Assembly (NCBI RefSeq): GCF_051131705.1
Contig: NZ_CP180316.1
Coordinates: 3,100,001 to 3,164,000, forward strand
From: Arthrobacter_M sp030063245
GTDB lineage: Bacteria > Actinomycetota > Actinomycetes > Actinomycetales > Micrococcaceae
Reading direction: 5' to 3'
DNA: 64,000 nucleotides
How positions within the stretch are numbered: position 1 is the first letter of the stretch; each line of letters begins with the position of its first letter. The notes under the pieces were generated by a model, which was given only the letters and a program-made list of their open reading frames with translations, was not told the DNA's origin and did no database searches. Shown here one piece after another: positions 61,488 through 64,000 of this stretch. The translations under genes and the position numbers were made by a program.

Positions 61488-61891
61488 AACCTGTACCTCT
61501 CTTGCGGAAATTGCCGCCACGTTGCCTGACTTGTCCAAACCCCTAGCCTACGTGCTCGGATAGGGGTTCGGCTGTAACGGTTTGGCGGCCATTGCCGGGC
61601 CTCGCGCTCGGGGAAGCATCGGGGCCCCGGTCCGCCAGCCTGCGACCAGAGGGAACCGCACGGGAAGCACGGCGGAACGCCTTGGGAACCGCGGCGGAAC
61701 CGCAGGGAACCCCAGCGAACCCCAGGGAAGCGCACGGGAACCACAGCGGAACTGCACGGGAGCGCGGCGCCGTTCCGCCGTCGTCGTACTGGGCTTTGCC
61801 GGTAGCGAACGGTGGACGCGGCGGGCAGACAAGGAACCGGGGCGGCGGTAACGTGAAGTTAAGAAGTAAATCCACCAAGGAACGGCCGCAG
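61488..61891. repeat. Intergenic region with imperfect purine-rich repeats
   Basis: About 400 bases between the YlbL-like gene and the DUF2342 gene. From about 61655 to 61765 the + strand carries a run of degenerate repeats built on GGGAACCGCA and GCGGAACC. It should also contain promoters for both divergent genes. No gene seen. Confidence 0.55.
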
Positions 61892-63436
61892 ATGACTTCG
61901 AACCCAGCAAATAACGACGACGAAACACCTAAGGACCCGCTGTCCGAAATGCTGGCCAATCTGATGGGCGGCCAAGGCATCGAGGGCTTTGATCCGGCGG
62001 CGCTGGCCAAAGCCGCCGGTCTCCCGGACGATCCGAACGTCCTTTCCCAGCTCTTCGCCCAGGTTCAGGCGATGATGAGCAATCAGAGTGATGAACCCGT
62101 GAACTGGCAACTGGCTCACGACAACGCGCGGCAGGCCGTGGCCGGCGGGGATCCCTCGGTGACAGCGGCACAGTCCCGCGAAGTCGACGAGGCGCTGCGG
62201 CTGGCGGAGCTGTGGCTTGATCCGGTCACAGACCTGCCGAGTACAGGCCTGATTGGGCGGGCATGGTCGCGGGCGGAATGGGTGGAAGAGACGCTCGGCA
62301 CGTGGAAGCGCCTCACGGAGCCGGTGGCCAACAGTATTGCTTTCGCCCTCTCCAGCACCCTCGGCGAACAGCTGCCGGAGGAAATGAAGTCCATGATGGG
62401 CGGCGCGTCCTCGATGCTGCAGAACATGGGCGGGGCGCTCTTTGGCATGCAGCTGGGTCAAGCCGTGGGTGCGCTGGCGCGTGAGGTGGTCAGTTCGACC
62501 GACATCGGCGTGCCACTTGCGGATCTGCAGATGGCACTGCTTCCGGCCAACGTTGCCGCCTTCGGTGCCGGGCTGGACCTGCCGGAACGGGATGTGCGGC
62601 TGTTCCTGGCGGTGCGCGAGGCGGCGCATGCCCGGCTCTTTGTCCAGGTTCCGTGGTTGCGCGGACACCTGCTGGGGGCGATCGAATCGTATGCCCGCGG
62701 AATTCACATCGACATGTCCCGGATGGAGGAATTGGCACGCGACCTCGATCCCAGTAACCCGGAAGGCATTCAGGCCGCTCTGTCCGAGGGCGTTTTCATG
62801 CCGCAGCGCACTCCGGAGCAAGATGCGGCTCTGGCCAAGCTGGAAACGGCGCTGGCCCTCGTTGAAGGATGGGTGGACGAGCTCAGCTTCGAAGCGGCCA
62901 GCAACCTTCCCTCCGCCGCGGCGCTGCGCGAAACCGTGCGCCGCCGCCGGGCAACGGGCGGTCCGGCAGAGCACGCCTTCGGCGCCCTGGTGGGACTGGA
63001 GCTGCGTCCGCGGCGGCTGCGCGAAGCCGCTACGCTCTGGGCTGCGTTGAAGGAACAACGCGGAATCGCCGGCCGTGACGCGATCTGGCAACATCCGGAT
63101 CTGCTGCCGACCGCTGAAGATCTCGACGACCCTTCGGGTTTCGGCGAACGCCGGAAGCTGCTGGATGCCTCCGATTCCGACGTCGACGCCGCACTGCAGA
63201 AGCTGCTCGCCGGGGACTTTGAACAAAATGCCGACGCAGCGGCGCAGGACACGCCCCCGGAGCAGGGCGAACAGGCAGCGGACACTAGGGATACCGGGGA
63301 ATCGGGCGGTACCAATTCGGGCAGTACCGAGCCGGGCAGTACCGAGCCGTGCGGTACCGATTCGGGCGGTACCGAGCCGGGCGGTACCGATTCGGGCGGT
63401 ACCGAGCCGGATGAAGGTCCGCGCCCGCAGACTTAG
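61892..63436 (+). CDS. DUF2342 (zincin-like, F420-associated) family protein
   Basis: A 514-residue member of the actinobacterial DUF2342 'putative hydrolase' family. Conserved parts: NWQLAHDNARQAVAGGDPSV, LWLDPVTDLPSTG, RAWSRAEWVEETLGTWKRLT, and the motif LAVREAAHARLFVQVPWLRG, which holds the E-x2-H proposed as a metal site. The first 60 residues are acidic and helical. The last 75 residues are acidic and end in repeats of GTEPGGTDSG, matched by a 15-base tandem repeat in DNA near 63305-63410. ATG at 61892 with AAGGA upstream; a GTG at 61853 is possible. Function unknown. Confidence 0.88.
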   Translation: MTSNPANNDDETPKDPLSEMLANLMGGQGIEGFDPAALAKAAGLPDDPNVLSQLFAQVQAMMSNQSDEPVNWQLAHDNARQAVAGGDPSVTAAQSREVDEALRLAELWLDPVTDLPSTGLIGRAWSRAEWVEETLGTWKRLTEPVANSIAFALSSTLGEQLPEEMKSMMGGASSMLQNMGGALFGMQLGQAVGALAREVVSSTDIGVPLADLQMALLPANVAAFGAGLDLPERDVRLFLAVREAAHARLFVQVPWLRGHLLGAIESYARGIHIDMSRMEELARDLDPSNPEGIQAALSEGVFMPQRTPEQDAALAKLETALALVEGWVDELSFEAASNLPSAAALRETVRRRRATGGPAEHAFGALVGLELRPRRLREAATLWAALKEQRGIAGRDAIWQHPDLLPTAEDLDDPSGFGERRKLLDASDSDVDAALQKLLAGDFEQNADAAAQDTPPEQGEQAADTRDTGESGGTNSGSTEPGSTEPCGTDSGGTEPGGTDSGGTEPDEGPRPQT

Positions 63437-63511
63437 CCCGCTGCCGTCCTCGGCGGCGGCGAAGGCCATGCTCTGCCGTGGGCTGGCTGACAGCTTCGAC
63501 CGCAGACGAAT

Positions 63512-63541
63512 CTTACCTGCCGCCATAGCGCGGCAGGTAAG
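63512..63541. terminator. Perfect 12-bp hairpin at the end of convergent genes
   Basis: CTTACCTGCCGC (63512-63523) and GCGGCAGGTAAG (63530-63541), with loop CATAGC. It lies between the DUF2342 gene and the minus-strand genes, so it can terminate both. It also overlaps the end of the small frame at 63513-63722. Confidence 0.75.
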
Positions 63542-63722
63542 GCCATGCGCGGCCGACGATGCAGACCGGCCGGGAGTTACCGGCTGGCGGATTCCAGTAC
63601 CGGTTGGCTGACAGCCACCGCCCGACAAAATCGAATCCGACCCGGCGGGCAAACGAATACGCTCCGGCGCTGCTGGCGCCGGTTTCATCCTTGCTGGGCT
63701 TCACCGCTGTAGGCCTACCCAT
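63513..63722 (-). CDS. Hypothetical small protein (69 aa), uncertain
   Basis: A frame starting at ATG 63722, overlapping the stop of the metallopeptidase gene by eight bases, and ending at 63513. It reads YSFARRVGFDFVGRWLSANR and VCIVGRAWPYLPRYG near its end. G/C-rich third positions favour coding, but no family is recognised, and its last codons form the terminator hairpin. It may be the tail of a decayed gene. Confidence 0.35.
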   Translation of the reverse strand: MGRPTAVKPSKDETGASSAGAYSFARRVGFDFVGRWLSANRYWNPPAGNSRPVCIVGRAWPYLPRYGGR

Positions 63723-64000
63723 CGCCACCCGACTCCGTACAGGCTTCGCCCTCATCGCCTGTCCCGCCCGGCTGCAGACCGCGGGATGTTGCGTAGGCGA
63801 CGCCATCGAGGAATGCCTTGGCGCGCTCCAGCTGCGGGTACCCCTGCAGCAGTGCCCAGAATGCCGGTCCGTGGGAAGCCACCAGCAGATGTGACAGCTC
63901 GTGCAGGAGCACATAGTCGACCACCCAGCCGGGCATCCCGCGCACCTTGTCCGACAAGCGGATGGTCCGCTCTGCGGGGGTTGCGGATCCCCAGCGCGAA
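63715..64000 (-). CDS. YgjP/SprT-like (M48-type) zinc metallopeptidase, 5' end cut by window edge
   Basis: The C-terminal 95 residues of a metal-dependent peptidase. SRWGSATPAERTIRLSDKV, then GMPGWVVDYVLLHELSHLLV holds the HELSH zinc motif, and SHGPAFWALLQGYPQLERAK adds the third ligand His. This matches the YgjP-like (DUF45, UPF0701-type) metallohydrolases. In the usual family WGS-C-T, the cysteine is alanine here (WGSAT). The C-terminal 30 residues (GLQPGGTGDEGE) are extra. The start is outside the window. Confidence 0.85.
   Translation of the reverse strand, partial: SRWGSATPAERTIRLSDKVRGMPGWVVDYVLLHELSHLLVASHGPAFWALLQGYPQLERAKAFLDGVAYATSRGLQPGGTGDEGEACTESGGDG

Noticed and set aside
61859..63688. 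609-codon reverse frame opposite the DUF2342 gene
   Set aside because: No domain, odd composition, and the forward gene is well conserved.

Overview
The window is high-GC bacterial DNA that reads as a chromosome segment of an actinobacterium, most likely Micrococcaceae (Arthrobacter or a relative). The evidence is strong G/C third-position bias, frequent GTG starts, a SigK/RskA pair, a DUF222-HNH protein, a large UPF0182 membrane protein next to an S16/PDZ protease, a TipA-type MerR regulator and two initiator tRNA loci. No plasmid or phage backbone genes are visible. The one clear mobile element is a complete ISL3-type insertion sequence with an 8-bp target duplication.

Layout. 0-3 kb: partial chorismate mutase, an F420-reductase-like dinucleotide-binding protein and a secreted CAP/LGFP protein. 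2.9-8.5 kb: a complete minus-strand peptide-type ABC importer operon. 8.6-12.2 kb: a DUF488 protein, mnmA and a cysteine desulfurase; the last two together can supply sulfur for tRNA thiolation. 12.3-17.0 kb: a Fe-S-type COG2345 regulator divergent from a tight operon of folE, an AIF/rhodocoxin-reductase-like flavoprotein, a FolP2-like dihydropteroate synthase homologue and a RibD-type reductase. 17-25 kb: J-domain protein, MscS channel, BaeRF protein, TrmL, a methyltransferase, sigK-rskA and a TipA-like MerR regulator. 25-27 kb: the first ETF pair. 27-34.6 kb: envelope functions (HtrA-like protease, TPM-domain protein, PspA), then a decayed photolyase and a TerC membrane protein behind a probable yybP-ykoY manganese riboswitch. 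34.7-45.2 kb: a serine hydrolase, three aldo/keto reductases plus one broken copy, an epimerase-like protein, an ABC-F ATPase and a DUF222-HNH protein. 45.3-57.1 kb: a segment bounded by two nearly identical tRNA-fMet loci. It holds an orphan response regulator, a valine/acyl-CoA catabolic operon (acyl-CoA dehydrogenase, HIBYL-CoA hydrolase, an internally deleted mmsB, enoyl-CoA hydratase), a membrane cytochrome b, a second ETF pair with a divergent MarR regulator, and the insertion sequence. 57-64 kb: UPF0182 protein, PDZ/S16 protease, DUF2342 protein and a partial YgjP/M48-like metallopeptidase.

The most interesting functional unit is the folE-flavoprotein-folP2-ribD operon. It has the parts of a pterin pathway, but the dihydropteroate synthase homologue lacks the usual pABA-loop sequence, there is no folB or folK nearby, and an iron-sulfur-type regulator sits opposite across a perfect inverted repeat. 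A non-folate pterin route is my inference. A second theme is gene decay by internal deletion and frameshift: a photolyase, an aldo/keto reductase, mmsB, the TerC tail, and scraps of a chorismate mutase and a hydrolase.
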